64,000 nucleotides of DNA from Tubulanus polymorphus (GCF_964204645.1 NC_134027.1:26214485-26278484); one strand, 5' to 3'; numbered from the stretch's first letter, positions 16,331 to 61,733 are shown. Translations and numbers: made by a program. The notes: generated from the letters alone by a model not told the origin.

Positions 16331-17352
16331 TCGAAGTACCATCCAGGAAACGGTTTTTGAGGAAAATCATTGGTAACTCACTGGTAAACCCCCATTTGGC
16401 TGATAGTGCCCTTTTTCTGAGATGTACTTATTTGATTTAAACCCTTATACATCTTTTTACCTCGGGCACACTTTCCACGAAAGAGCACTTTCATTTTCCA
16501 TGCATAAGAACCAGGAAGCGCCCTTTTATATCAGATAACCCCTACTCTCTAAATCCTGCCTGTGGATGACCCGGGGTTTTAAAATTAAACAAAAACCCTG
16601 GCAAGCTAGGATGATATACGATGCTGTGCACATAGTACATTCAACCGCACGAGATCATAGTTCATTAGACGTAATATTATGGACAAAGGGACGGAGATCT
16701 AATGCTGAGCGCTTTACAAGAAACGACTGTAAAACAAACGCCATTCTAACGCCTTATTATCATTCGCGATTAAAACATGATTACGATCATTAGACGGTTT
16801 TAAAACCTAGCGTCAGATTGCGATTTCGTTAAACCCACACCAGCTGTTGATATCGACGAAGATTTTCGGCTTTCTTTGATTCGGGAAGACGACACTCGAC
16901 GCTGTGGCAAGCGAGTTTCGCGAATATATCATACACGCACGTCTACTACACGCCGCGTGTAGACTCCGATGCTGTGTATAGAAGGTCGATTTTGTCGCCG
17001 TATCTAACATTGTTGTCTGATGGTGTCTAGTAGATGTGAGCCGAGGAGGCAGTTGTAGCAAAATCTTAGGAATCATCGGATTTATCTGTGCTCAATCTTT
17101 GAAGGGATATTTAAGGCAAATAAGAGGGTAAAGGTGAGAGAGGAGATGATTATATGTGTTTTAATTTTTAGAAACCCGATTCAGGTTGATTCACAATTCG
17201 TCGTTAATTAATTTAATTAGAATTAATTTACATAAGTTCTCTTCTTATCGATAAAAATGTGATTTTGCGGTTAAATCTTTACAGCTATTTGTACGACATG
17301 TATTTTTAACAGCGGGAATCGCGAACGATCAGTCGCTTTCAATAGGAGGAAA

Positions 17353-17358
17353 ATGAAG
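17353..17358 (+). CDS. SLC16-like exon 1 (candidate start, 2 codons)
   Basis: ATG AAG followed by GTAATT. The ATG has a purine-rich context (GGAAAATGA, A at -3), and the phase-0 end joins exon 2 in the transporter frame, giving MKRDIEEESVDISGRW. The ATG at 17688 is out of frame with exon 2, so an upstream exon is needed. This is the nearest candidate but rests on only 6 coding bases. Confidence 0.45.
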
Positions 17359-20300
17359 GTAATTAATGTGTGCATTTCGTTGACGGCGGTCATTTTCTTT
17401 GTGCATTGAATTGGCCATTTTGTATATAGCGTGAAGAATCGCGTTGCAAGTTTCGAGTTAGTAAAAATATATATGTAAAACCAAAAATTCATGAATTTTG
17501 ATAAAACATATAGAATATATTCGACGATCATAGTACTTTGACATTTTGATCGACCTTTTGCACCTGAACCATTCCCATCGATAAGGGTTTGGATCAGGTC
17601 AAATTTCATTAGAATCCGATGACGAAGTCCATATTTCTCATCTGAGTACACAAATAAACATTTTCTCTGACTTAAACGTTATTTAGTATGAATCGATTAT
17701 TTTCTACAGCGCGATATCGAGGAGGAGTCTGTGGATATATCGGGAAGATGGTTAGTGGTGCTGGCTTGTTTTATAGGTATCGTTATTGCCGGCGGAATCG
17801 CCTTCACCTGTAGCATATATTACGTTGAATGGCTGGATACATTTGGGGGCAGTTACGCAACTACAGCCATCATTGCCTCATTAAACATGGGAATATTAGC
17901 TATATCAGGTAAGCAATATATATCTACGAGACATCTGCTCTGTTTACAGTTTAGTCCACTATTTGTCCACTCACTTCCTGGAAAGGGTCAGGCAGTAAGA
18001 GTACATTTAGCTGCGGCCGTTTGAAGCATGGACTCTAGAGACCTGATTGAAGTGATAATAGATGACATGAGTCATACCACGAGCACGCTCGTTAGAACCA
18101 GTTTACCTCGAAACTTGCCGAAACTCTAATTTTTAAGACTTATAAATGGCAACTTTCGTTAATGTCGATGAGTTTGATATCCTTTTAAATCTGCTCCTAT
18201 TGTATAACCGTCACTCCACGGCTGTGCAAAAATAACCTCGGCCACCTGGCCTTCCAGGTTGATCTACAATCTTGTTGTGTAAGGTAACACAGATTTTTGG
18301 TACAGTTATTATTCCTAGAACGATGTCTAGCGTATATTAAAAATAGCAAAAGAAATCAGGTGGAATTCCGCGTAGTAACATCAACCCAGACTAATTAATT
18401 GAATAGGATCATGTTTATGCTACTTTCCCGTAAAGAGAACAGGGAGTTAAGAAGAGAGCACACACCGGGACCCAGTTCCACAGTTCTGAGTTACAGTTAA
18501 CTCTGAGTTAAAATTAGTTCATTTTCGATGTTTTAACTCAGGGTAAAATCTTAACTCACGACTGTGGAACTGGGTGATTCATGATACACTATATTTACTA
18601 ATCCCTTGAGGTCATTCACTGAACCGGGGTGGAGGAGACGTCTTGTTTTCGTGGCGACCTTTTCTTTAAACAGGAACTGAATCTAGTTACGTGTTATAAG
18701 AATGAGCCGAAAATTAATTAATCATTTTATTATGCATTTATTTATTAGTAGAATACGCTCCATCGCCCCAATCTAAAAAGAAAACAAACTTGAAAGTTTA
18801 TTGACGTTTGAAAAATGCTATTATATCTATTGATAACGTGGTGCACATCGATCAACGCACTACCCTTTAAATAACCTGTTATCAAAATACCTATAGAAAT
18901 GTTTTTGTACCATGTTTATGGGGTCAAAGCCGGATATAGTACAACACGTACGTTGTGCACCAATTTTCGTCTATTTGTTGTCTTATGAATTAGACTAATT
19001 ATTTTTTCTAGGTCCAATTTCGAGTTTACTGTCGAATTTGATAGGATTTAGATGGACGATATTTATCGGTGGATTGATGTCGTTTTGTGGACTCGTCGGT
19101 TCTGTATTCGCTAGTAATATGTATGTGTTAATGGGTACGTTTGGAGTGATCACAGGTACGTGAGTAATAAACCATATCATTGTCTCGCCCGATTTTAAGG
19201 CTAGACAAATTGATACCTTGTTTCTCATTTCTGCTGACCTTAAAGTTGACCCGGTCGGCCGGCTATCTACTATGTGCATTACTTAAATAAATAAACAATC
19301 TTAAAATCATGATCCGGAATCAATCTGAATACTCCAAGCTATAACAGACCCGACAGCTGTAGGAATGAATTGATTAAGGATTTCATCGCCGTTTACACTG
19401 TGACCCGGCCGATTAGGGAAAACAATGTATCATTTTTGTTAAGCCTGAGATGCTCTAACGATAGTTCAATTTCAAGTCTTTACTCATTTTTATTGTACTT
19501 TTTAGGTATGGGTTTTGGTTTGACCGCTGTCCCATTCTCCGTAGCACCGGCCGCCTATTATCGGGACAATCAAGCGTTAGTGACCGGACTTGGACTTTCG
19601 GGACTCGGGTTCGGGTCGTTCGTTATGCCTTTGATAATCGAGTATACGTTAGAACTATATTTCTGGCGCGGGAGTATGTTAATACTCGCCGGAATATCGT
19701 TAAATATATGCATCGTTGGAGCGTTGATTCCTCCGAAACAACCGTCTTTAAACGTGCCGATGAAACCAGAGCCGGGCCAAGAGATGCCCACCGCCGAAAC
19801 CATGATTCTGCGATCTAAACCGATGTGGCTCTTCATGGTTCACGGAACTCTATTTTCCATGGGAATATCTGTGATGTTTGTACATATAACCGCTTTCGTA
19901 GAATATCAAACCCACGTAACCAAATATATGGCTAGCATGTTATTGATGGGTTACGGGGTGGCCGTATTCGTGGGCCGTATTGGCCACGGTTTGATCGCCC
20001 AAATCAAATACGTTCATATCCAAACACAGCATTTAATAGGTTACGCGCTCGCCGGGTTTTGTATCTTGCTGATGACGTCGACTACGTCATATCCGGCTAT
20101 GGTATTTTTAGCTTGCAGCGTCGCGTTCTGCAGCGCTTGCTACGCCAGTCTCTCGACTCCTATTCTGTCCGAAATCATAGGACATCATAAACTCACCAGC
20201 GGTTACGGGTACTTGAATTTAGCATTCGGTCTCGGACTGGTGTCGGGAGCCCCGATCGCCGGGCGAATTTACGACGCGAGTCGTAATTATCACTATTCGA

Positions 20301-20479
20301 TGTATTTTTCCGGTTTCGTCATTTTGTTGTCGGTTTTTGTGATGATTCCCGTTTGTATGAAAAGCCTTAATCTCCACCGGAAACCGGCGCTGCCGTTACG
20401 CGTAATGCTAGAACAACAACACGAATCCGGTGAAGCATTTACAAAAATTCTGAATGCAAATCATCACAATTGTGATTAA
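17353..20479 (+). CDS. SLC16/monocarboxylate transporter-like MFS protein (four exons)
   Basis: Predicted plasma-membrane major-facilitator transporter of the SLC16 (MCT) family, 440 aa if the tiny first exon is right; the family is usually 430-510 aa. Exons are 17353-17358, 17710-17908, 19012-19155 and 19506-20479, with compatible phases 0, 1 and 1. The first transmembrane helix follows VDISGRW (residues about 10-16), where typical MCTs have a DGGWGW-type signature. Residues 134-158 (YYRDNQALVTGLGLSGLGFG) match the second family signature after TM4, including the Gly-rich helix 5. A cytoplasmic loop (PKQPSLNVPMKPEPGQ) separates the two six-helix halves, and the second half is complete to TM12. 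The substrate cannot be read from sequence. It may belong to the orphan MCT-like clades rather than to lactate/pyruvate carriers. Confidence 0.85.
17710..17908 (+). CDS. SLC16-like exon 2 (TM1 and TM2 start)
   Basis: Acceptor TTTTCTACAG and donor TATATCAG|GTAAGC. It encodes the acidic N-tail RDIEEES, the modified signature and helix 1 (WLVVLACFIGIVIAGGIAF), then YYVEWLDTFGGSYATTAIIASLN as in MCT helix 2 regions. Confidence 0.85.
18470..18575. mobile_element. MITE-like inverted repeat in SLC16-like intron 2
   Basis: Ends ACCCAGTTCCACAGT (18470-18484) and ACTGTGGAACTGGGT (18561-18575) are perfect 15-bp inverted repeats; further matches inside are GAGTTA/TAACTC. At 106 bp without coding capacity, it has ends of the (A/G)GTTCCACA type shared with other elements here. 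Confidence 0.85.
19012..19155 (+). CDS. SLC16-like exon 3 (TM2-TM4)
   Basis: Acceptor TTTTTTCTAG|GT and donor ATCACAG|GTACGT. It encodes GPISSLLSNLIGFRWT, GGLMSFCGLVGSVFAS and YVLMGTFGVITG, the usual MCT pattern running into the Gly-rich helix 4. Confidence 0.88.
19506..20479 (+). CDS. SLC16-like exon 4 (TM4-TM12 and stop)
   Basis: Acceptor TTTTTAG|GT, a single open exon of 323 codons plus TAA. It has the signature YYRDNQALVTGLGLSGLG, central loop, MLLMGYGVAVFVGRIGHGLI (helix 8 region), PILSEIIG and GLGLVSGAPIAGRIYD (helix 11), ending in a His/Asn-rich tail. Confidence 0.92.
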
Positions 20480-20505
20480 GTGTAGTTGAATAGATTTCAG
20501 CAGTA

Positions 20506-20618
20506 AAACTCGGTTAAGTTGCCGAAGTTGAGACGATCATTATGTCGACGACTTATCCAAATGACGACTTAAACTTATAATCAAAAATAACGATGACTTC
20601 GGTAACTTAACCGAGTTT
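20506..20618. mobile_element. MITE-like hairpin in the SLC16-like 3' UTR
   Basis: AAACTCGGTTAAGTTGCCGA and its imperfect inverse TCGGTAACTTAACCGAGTTT bound 113 bp beginning 27 bp after the stop codon. If transcribed, the mRNA would carry a long hairpin between the stop codon and the poly(A) signals. Confidence 0.8.
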
Positions 20619-20762
20619 GTACGTGGTATAGTCTTTTAAAAGCCTGCGTTGTATAAGTTTTATATTAAAGCTATATCTATTATTTTGAATATCGGCTTAT
20701 ATTACTTATATATCTGTGATACCGCTTTTATCGAAGAATCAAAATATATCCAATAACAATCC

Positions 20763-20768
20763 AATAAA
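20763..20768 (+). terminator. Candidate poly(A) signal for the SLC16-like gene
   Basis: AATAAA about 285 bp after the stop codon; an ATTAAA at about 20664 is an alternative. Which one is used cannot be told from sequence. Confidence 0.5.
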
Positions 20769-22367
20769 TCATCACTTCATAAAGATGGAATGTTGTTATT
20801 AAATTCATTTTTGGAATCGTGTTGCGGACTTATTCACGGTGAAACGACCGTCGTTACTATCGTTCCATATTTAACGGGATATCGCAAATACTTCTGGCTA
20901 TGCGCAGCTGCTTAAAGTTTCGATGTGTCTGAAAAATGTGTCAAGGATCATTGAGATATTTGTCATTAATATCTACACGATGCCAGTATCTACGTGTTCC
21001 CTATTTTGAACGATAACGATTTTTTATGCGTTGACACATTTTAACAATACACGTAAAACGTTTTTATGTTTTTCATGACGTGTATGACGTCACAGGGTGT
21101 CGTATTGGCGGCTTCTACATGTGACCAACACAATTATCATTTGAAAGTTCTTTATGTAGGTTAACTTGATTTAATTAAAAATACGAGATTTTGCTTTTAG
21201 TGCTGCGACGTAGTTACTTCATCAGGTAATGAGGAGAACAGTATTGGAAGAGTGACACTAATTAGAGAATTAGCGAGCAGGATGAGACCTTGTTACCATT
21301 GTTGACTTATTCGATTAAGAGTAATTAACAGTGACATTAAGTAATTACGGTATGTCATATAAATACCAGGTTAACCCGACTCCACTAAAACTGTTGATAA
21401 TCATTTGAAAATGCAACTATCTATCAAGGATCCACTTCCATATACTCCGTGTATTGGCATACGACATCAAGTATTTACATGTTCATGCACAAGTCATCTT
21501 TGGTCTTAAACTTTCTACATGTAATTGTTTTCTGTTGTTTATTTACTTCGTAAAGAAAAAGAGTTATCGTGGCCACAAAAATCCATTTCAATCGAACGAG
21601 AAGATTATTTCCAAAAAAACTCGAGGTTTATTCCAATGTTGGTTTATCTCGGATAAGTGGATGAGGGTAGAGGAGTGTGGGGACTGTTGGGGTTCGTTGA
21701 AAGAGGGCGAAGGGGTCTCCGAGCAGCTGTAGGTGTTAGTAGTTGAAGACTCAAAGGCGGCAGAATCAACTGCTGCCTAACTACTCCGTACGGTGCTGCC
21801 GCCATGCTCATCAATAGCGGAATTTTCATACACTAAGATGAATCGACTCTGGCAGTCGACGCTCGCTGTCTCGTGTTAGTTTGTAGAAAATCCGCTAACG
21901 TTGAGCATTGCGGCAGCACCTTACGGTAGAGTGAGGCTGCGCGCTGTTGTCAGTTCATGCTGTATCCGACGCTGTCCGACATCGTTCCTCTCTCTTCTTG
22001 AAGAAATGCATCCTCGCTTGCCAGGGGTCCGGTATCGCTCCCGAACTCGCTTCCACCAGCCCCTGGCCTCACGAAGCGTGATTTCATTACTGGCGCTGTT
22101 GCGCATGACGTCATATATCAACACGCGACAATACTTCCGCGTTCGCTACGTGTTCGCTGATTGGTCCATTTACCAGGAAATTCCATAGATGCCTAATGTC
22201 GTTTGTAACAAGCGCTGTGATTGGCCCGACCTGATTCTGGTCGGCTAGTAACGACTTAGACTGGTTGTCGGTCTCTACCTTCAGTTAGAGACCGGTTGAT
22301 CCCATCCTCCATTTTACATTTTCGATGCATGTCAAACATGTCAGTATCGAGTTAGTTCCGGGTTAAA
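20769..22367. other. Intergenic, repeat-rich
   Basis: No gene is recognised from 20769 to 22367. It holds the inverted-repeat element at 21775-21938, a block at 22010-22050 shared with 11410-11450, and GACTGG/CCGGTCTC motifs at 22255-22300 also seen near 4310, 24040 and 46430. Confidence 0.5.
21775..21938. mobile_element. Inverted-repeat element with GGTGCTGCCGC arms
   Basis: The left arm (about 21775-21826: CGGTGCTGCCGCCATGCTCA, then AGCGGAATTTTC) and the right arm (about 21884-21938: GAAAATCCGCTAACG, then TGAGCATTGCGGCAGCACC) are inverted copies over roughly 50 bp, about 85-90 percent matched by eye, around a 60-bp centre. Partial relatives with GGCAGCACCTCACGGT lie at 24935-25030. Confidence 0.8.
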
Positions 22368-22740
22368 ATGGCGTCTCATCGAATAAGCGAAACTAAGAGT
22401 AATATCAAAATCGCACTGGAATGATTGATTACAGTAAATCAGCTGATAATCTATGAATCATAAATGTAATCAGCAAACAAACAGATATTTAAAGACCGAA
22501 GAAAAGGCATTAATTGCTGTGAGTATCGAATTAATCCGCTGATATTACTCGGAATTCAAATAGCCACTAATGAATTGATACTTATTAATTTTGTAGGTAA
22601 GAAAAAGGGATCAGCTGTGATAGACATTCTGAGGGAACTTGGCTGAAGGGCGACATGGTTTCTTTGTCAACCATATGTAAAATATATTCACTCAATTGTT
22701 GTGTTTCTGATGATGTGAAAATGACTAAAGTCTGAATAAA
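22368..22740 (+). CDS. Candidate tiny spliced gene (microprotein), uncertain
   Basis: A short locus with gene-like signals: ATG in AAAATGGCGTC (22368, YY1-like context), a GTAATA donor at 22399, a GTGAGT donor at 22519, a TTAATTTTGTAG acceptor at 22595-22596, a stop region, and AATAAA at 22735-22740. Joining 22368-22398 to 22597 gives a 26-residue peptide MASHRISETK then SKKKGSAVIDILRELG, stop at 22644-22646. The alternative from an ATG at 22453 spliced at 22519 gives a 29-residue peptide ending VRKRDQL. I recognise neither. It could equally be a non-coding RNA or chance. Confidence 0.25.
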
Positions 22741-23827
22741 GTTAACAATAGTTGAACTCCTTGTCAGTTTTTTTGATATCGGATATTTGGATCCAACGCT
22801 GCATCTCTACATTTATTCCTTATGATACAGACAGCAAGTTGGGATAGACCAGTTATTCAGATCAACTGGATATTTGCAATATTTTCATCTCCTCATGGTC
22901 CATACATGATTTTTGCTAGAAATTGAGTATTAAATCCATCACGACAAACTCTTTTTTACTGGCAATCCATATTTATTGTCGACTATCTAGTACAAAATCT
23001 TATTCAATATACAGACTGCCTGACAAGACGGTGACATACGTATTTTGTGACAGCAAATTGTGTGTGACAACAGAATGTCACTGATATCTCTGACTTAACT
23101 CGAATCACAAAGACCAAGTCTTGACCAGAAAGTAGGCCTAAATCCAATCTCAATTCCAATTGCATGCTCGCTCGTGTAGTAATCTCTTTGATTTGTGATT
23201 GAGGTTACTTTCTGAAATTAAACCGATATACATATACTAACAATTAAACCTGGATTGAGTTTTCAATTCATGTTTTATCCGTTTTTCAAACTTACCGTGA
23301 TACAACAACAATTCATTCTGTGCATGTTGAGCCCATTCAATTTAATACGTATAACTTCTCATTCTTAAGAAAACCTCAGTTGTATCTCAGAAAATCAATA
23401 TCAGAACACACACAGTGGCCTACAATAGACAATCAACAGAATATTTGTAAATAAGTATTCATTTACTGTTCACAAGTTTTAATAAAAGACATTGAAGTGA
23501 AGTAAGTGAAGTTACCTGTCGTAGGCTAATATTTTCACCATACCGAATTGACTCCTAATATCTAGTGTCACATTCAGCATAATCAATCAGTCATCTTAAG
23601 TGAACAAACAAATTGCCGGTGTCGTGGCCTCTGCTGCATGGCTAGGTTCAGTTCAGTAAGTCAGTCAGTAGAAATTGGTTATTCCATCTCAAGTTCGTCG
23701 GTTGTTGTCGATGACGACCGTTCCTTTGAACAGGGTAGATTTTGATCCTGCTGTAACGGAGACATACTGCCTTGTCTGTCGATATCTTCGAGGCCACACG
23801 CAGTACAGGTTCTCGCAGAAGCGTTAC
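22741..23827. other. Intergenic, nothing recognised
   Basis: AT-rich sequence without repeats I can define or reading frames resembling proteins. If the exon at 23828-23890 is real, this would be its downstream intron; no following exon of that family was found here. Confidence 0.45.
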
Positions 23828-23890
23828 CTGATAGTTTTGGTCGAGTTTCTTTCTTCCATTGATGTAAAAAACGACTTCTAAGAGGTCCAT
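23828..23890 (-). CDS. Orphan exon resembling xanthine dehydrogenase/aldehyde oxidase N-terminus
   Basis: On the minus strand, ATG (23890) opens MDLLEVVFYINGRKKLDQNY plus Q and meets a CAG|GTAACG donor after 21 codons. The pattern (hydrophobic strand, F-Y-x-N-G-x-K turn, second strand) is that of the first beta hairpin of the 2Fe-2S domain at the start of xanthine dehydrogenase and aldehyde oxidase. An upstream in-frame extension to about 23938 (through an overlapping GTG/ATG) is possible. The following exon with the Cys cluster CGEGGCGAC was not found between 20500 and 23827, so this is either exon 1 with a very long intron, or a relic. Confidence 0.35.
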
Positions 23891-23981
23891 GGAACGTAAA
23901 TCGAGACACTTTGGAGGCGGCCATGTTACATTGTTCACGTGATGAAATACTGAAATCTGATTGGATCCGTATGTTCCGCGG

Positions 23982-23991
23982 AAGATGGCGG
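23982..23991 (+). promoter_or_regulatory. YY1/ETS-like promoter motif
   Basis: CGGAAGATGGCGG combines an ETS core (CGGAAG) and a YY1 core (AAGATGGCGG), a pair common in TATA-less housekeeping promoters. It lies about 90 bp upstream of the minus-strand candidate exon at 23828-23890. The plus-strand ATG inside it opens only 8 codons. Confidence 0.35.
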
Positions 23992-24096
23992 ACGGGTTAA
24001 ACCTGTCCTAATCTGACTGCGTATGCAGGTGGCGCAGAATTGGACAGGCGACCAGTCTAGTAACGACTACAACGACTCGTGAGGTCAAGGGGTTCG

Positions 24097-24145
24097 GGGA
24101 ACGGCTTTAGCAGAGTGGGTTCGAATCCCTTGACGGGTGAAGATG
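24097..24145 (+). repeat. tRNA-derived SINE fragment, copy 2
   Basis: Contains GTGGGTTCGAATCCCTTGAC (B-box) and runs to CGGGTGAAGATG, nearly identical to 11458-11505. It is preceded at 24020-24060 by GCAGAATTGGACAGGCGACC, related to sequence inside the S modules (about 4340). Confidence 0.6.
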
Positions 24146-27100
24146 GAAGAAATATTAGTTCAGCAGATTTCCAATAGATGGTGCAGCAAATATCCTTCAT
24201 TCAGAAGAGACGACCAAACATTTTGAAACGAACACATCGACAATTATTTCACTTTTCTGAATATAAAACAATAATTTATTTAGAATATCCCTCCCATATC
24301 TGACATAATATGATGTTGTATTTATTAGTGTACATTATTTTATCTATGACATGATTTAGATATATTTTTTTCGCTTATATATAGTAGGTATAGATAGGAC
24401 AGTTTGTGGTGTGAAAATGCGTTGTCATGGAAAGATACCACATGCGCGCGCACATCCCAATAATCAGCAGCATTTGAGGGATGCGATTTAAAGCCATTAA
24501 CATTGAGACAGGTACATAACTTCCATTATCAATAAGTATAGACTTCACACGCTTATTAGCAATTCAATTCGTTAATTTTTGAAATTCCGATCAAACTCTT
24601 TAATAATTTACGATTTTTAGTAAGACATTAATCAGTTTGTTATCTCTATTTCTGGGATATCGCGTCCAATCTATTGATTAGACATAAAACTGTTGGCAGG
24701 ATAGAAATTCTTACCCTGACGAACGATTATTAAACAGAAATTTAATTAAATCATCTTTTTTAACAAGTAATCTTTAACACAAATGATTGTTTCCGAGTTT
24801 ACAACACTGACACGATGTGCCACAAAATTAATTACAAATATTCAACGTGAATTTGTTTCGATTTCTCCTTTTTTCATCGATTGAAGATCGAATTAGTGCC
24901 TAGTGAGTTGGTAACCTATTCGGTGACTAGGGGGCAGCACCTCTCGGTATAAATGCCCGAGTCGGTTCACATTAGTGCATGATAATCCCGCATAGTGGCA
25001 GCACCTCACGGTGAAGTGAGGCAGCACCCCTAGCCATGTTAGTCAGAATTCAACTGTGCATTGGAAAGCCTGATACACAGATTAAACCAGAGTTCAGTTC
25101 CAAGAATCTACGCGAATTTGAATTGTTGTACATACTGAAAACATGAAACAACTAATAGTTACTTAACCGACGTTTTTCGTGTAACTGAACCCGAGGAGAC
25201 ACGCCTCCTAACTGTAAATAACGAAACTAACTCGACGACCCTCTGATGATTGACTAGGTTCACGTCTGCATAAGACTCGAAACTTAACACACGAAACTAA
25301 TATTTCAATCAACGAATAATGTTGAGAAAAAGGAGAAAAGATAACGTTCAAACACTGAAAAAACCGACAAAATCGACCGATTTGAATGCAATAGTTTGCT
25401 CTGTATAAGAAATGAGATGATTCTCTGATTCGGAGAGTTATCAGTTCTCTAACACGAATACACGATATAATGTCAACTAAATCGTTTAATTACGCAGGCC
25501 TGTGAAACTACAGTGTCCAATACTACGATCGCAATGGAATTTCATATGGACTGATGACGTTGATAATGGACTATTCTTCGCTTCAATGTGATCGAGCTTC
25601 ATTATCGAAATATGTTTACCTCGAAAAGTTAAGCTAGGACCCATTGCGATATCCTATCAGTAGCGGGAAAGGGGTCTCATATATCATCAGTGAGGGGACA
25701 GCGCTGAGGCGGGGGGTTAGTGAAAGGAGGTCTCTATTATAAGTTATTCATTATCGTACAGCGAAAGTGATTGTCAAAGTGACGATGATCCTGATGATAA
25801 TAATGATGAAGATGACGATGTTTGATGATGATATACCAGTAATAGAGCACAGTTAAACGGACAAACTATATTTACATTCATTTATACACAAATAATTATT
25901 CAATTAATTATCATTTGAATCATTAGTAATTACTCGTACACCCATTTCTAATAGATAATCATTCTATATATGTATTTTTATATTATATTAAATTCTTAAT
26001 ATTTCTTTTATACAGCAATACGTCGTCAACGCTATCTCAAAAGTGCCCCGTCACCCCATAGGGGTCATCAGTGTTGTATTTATAAGGCCGTGCATGTTTC
26101 TGATTTTTTTTTGTTAAGCCATTTATTCGTGTTGGATATTCATATTTTCATACTCTCTTTTCATACTCTCTATAAAAGCCTCAGGATGTGACAATAGTTT
26201 TGAGCTTTACAGTAAAATAGACTCTTTTACACCACGCCTGTATATACAGTATCAGCATAGATTTTCAATAATACACTTTTCGATGTTCACACAATATGTA
26301 TATATCCCTGGCATAGTAAAACACTCTCATTATCCGAGCACATACAAACTAGATTTATTTGAAGTCAGTATGGTCAGCCATTACAACACTGACTTTCGTA
26401 TCTTAAGTTTAGAAACTTTTTATAACTTAAGTCTCTGATTGGAATTGTTCGACTTATCATGATTTCTGCCATGTAGATCTATCTATGCGCCTTGAACTGA
26501 AAGTTGGAGGTGCACAGTCAAAGCCCAGATTCAAGACCAATCTAAATCCAGATGGTTCAATAGCCAAGCCAGCGTCTTAAGACTATTGGACCCTAGTTAT
26601 GGCTGTGCGACCGAGCCCAGTAAATCCAAAACAACAGACCCTGCTTAGACTTATTTTTCAAAAGCCATCGGTAGAAGTTTCTTCAATCTCTGCCACAAAC
26701 AGATACTCGATATTATAAATCATACGTGCATCAAACTCGATGAGGCATTGTGTGTATTTCATTCGTATAAAACTAAGTTATATCAAAATGGAAGATTCTG
26801 CATCCGACTAAAATTATTTCAACTCACGCGTTCTATCAATGAAGACATTAAAAAGACACTGTTTACGTTGTACACAGTTATATAGGATAGCTTTGTGTTT
26901 AATATTTGGGAGATGTTTCTGAGGCGTAGAGAAAAATATACTTCACTAATATAGTTCTACATTAGAAGCGTCTATACTAGGATTCTATTTTTTTGTTGTG
27001 AACATCACAGTTGTTTGGTAACTTATCGTCAATTGTCAATTCTAATACAGCGTGTTACACCATTTGAAACCGGACAACAAAAACTCTATTCTGGTAATTT

Positions 27101-27431
27101 AAAGTCCAATTAGAATTCAAAATACTGACAACCTATAGAAAGATTTACCGGTAGACAAACTACGGAAGGCTATAGAAGCAGAAATGAGCTCAACTTGTCT
27201 ATCACCATACGATACAATAATCTTGACGGGCATTTCTCTGAATTATTACATCAATTCTGGAGCAAGCATTTTATAGAAACGTCTGATATACAACACATAG
27301 TATACACAGGTGAACATAAACACGAGAGAGATTAGCGAATAAAGTCATCGTAATGAGATCACAAATTAAAAAGCACTGACTCTCCTCTCAACCACCGTCG
27401 AATTGTCTCGTGTCGGTCGGTCGGAACCCTA
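24146..27431. other. PDZRN downstream region, probably containing its 3' UTR
   Basis: No coding sequence is seen. The PDZRN gene ends at 27432 (minus strand), so its 3' UTR runs leftward from 27431; several minus-strand AATAAA (plus TTTATT) motifs occur in this AT-rich stretch and I cannot choose between them. GGCAGCACCT repeat pieces lie at 24935-25030, and a degenerate copy of the ATAGCCAA/CTTAAGAC family lies at about 26510-26600. Confidence 0.45.

Positions 27432-61733
<34,302 letters not shown>

Larger units (their letters stand above)
15979..17352. other. NDUFS3 to SLC16-like intergenic interval
   Basis: The NDUFS3 3' UTR and poly(A) signal occupy the first 170 bp. A copy of a dispersed repeat lies at about 16190-16330. 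The rest, including 16440-17352, shows no gene and should contain the promoter and 5' UTR of the transporter gene. No TATA box or CpG-rich block stands out. Confidence 0.5.

Noticed and set aside
23648-23827. Continuation of the orphan exon frame beyond its donor
   Set aside because: After the CAG|GTAACG donor the frame stays open but loses any resemblance to the 2Fe-2S domain (no Cys cluster), so it is read as intron.
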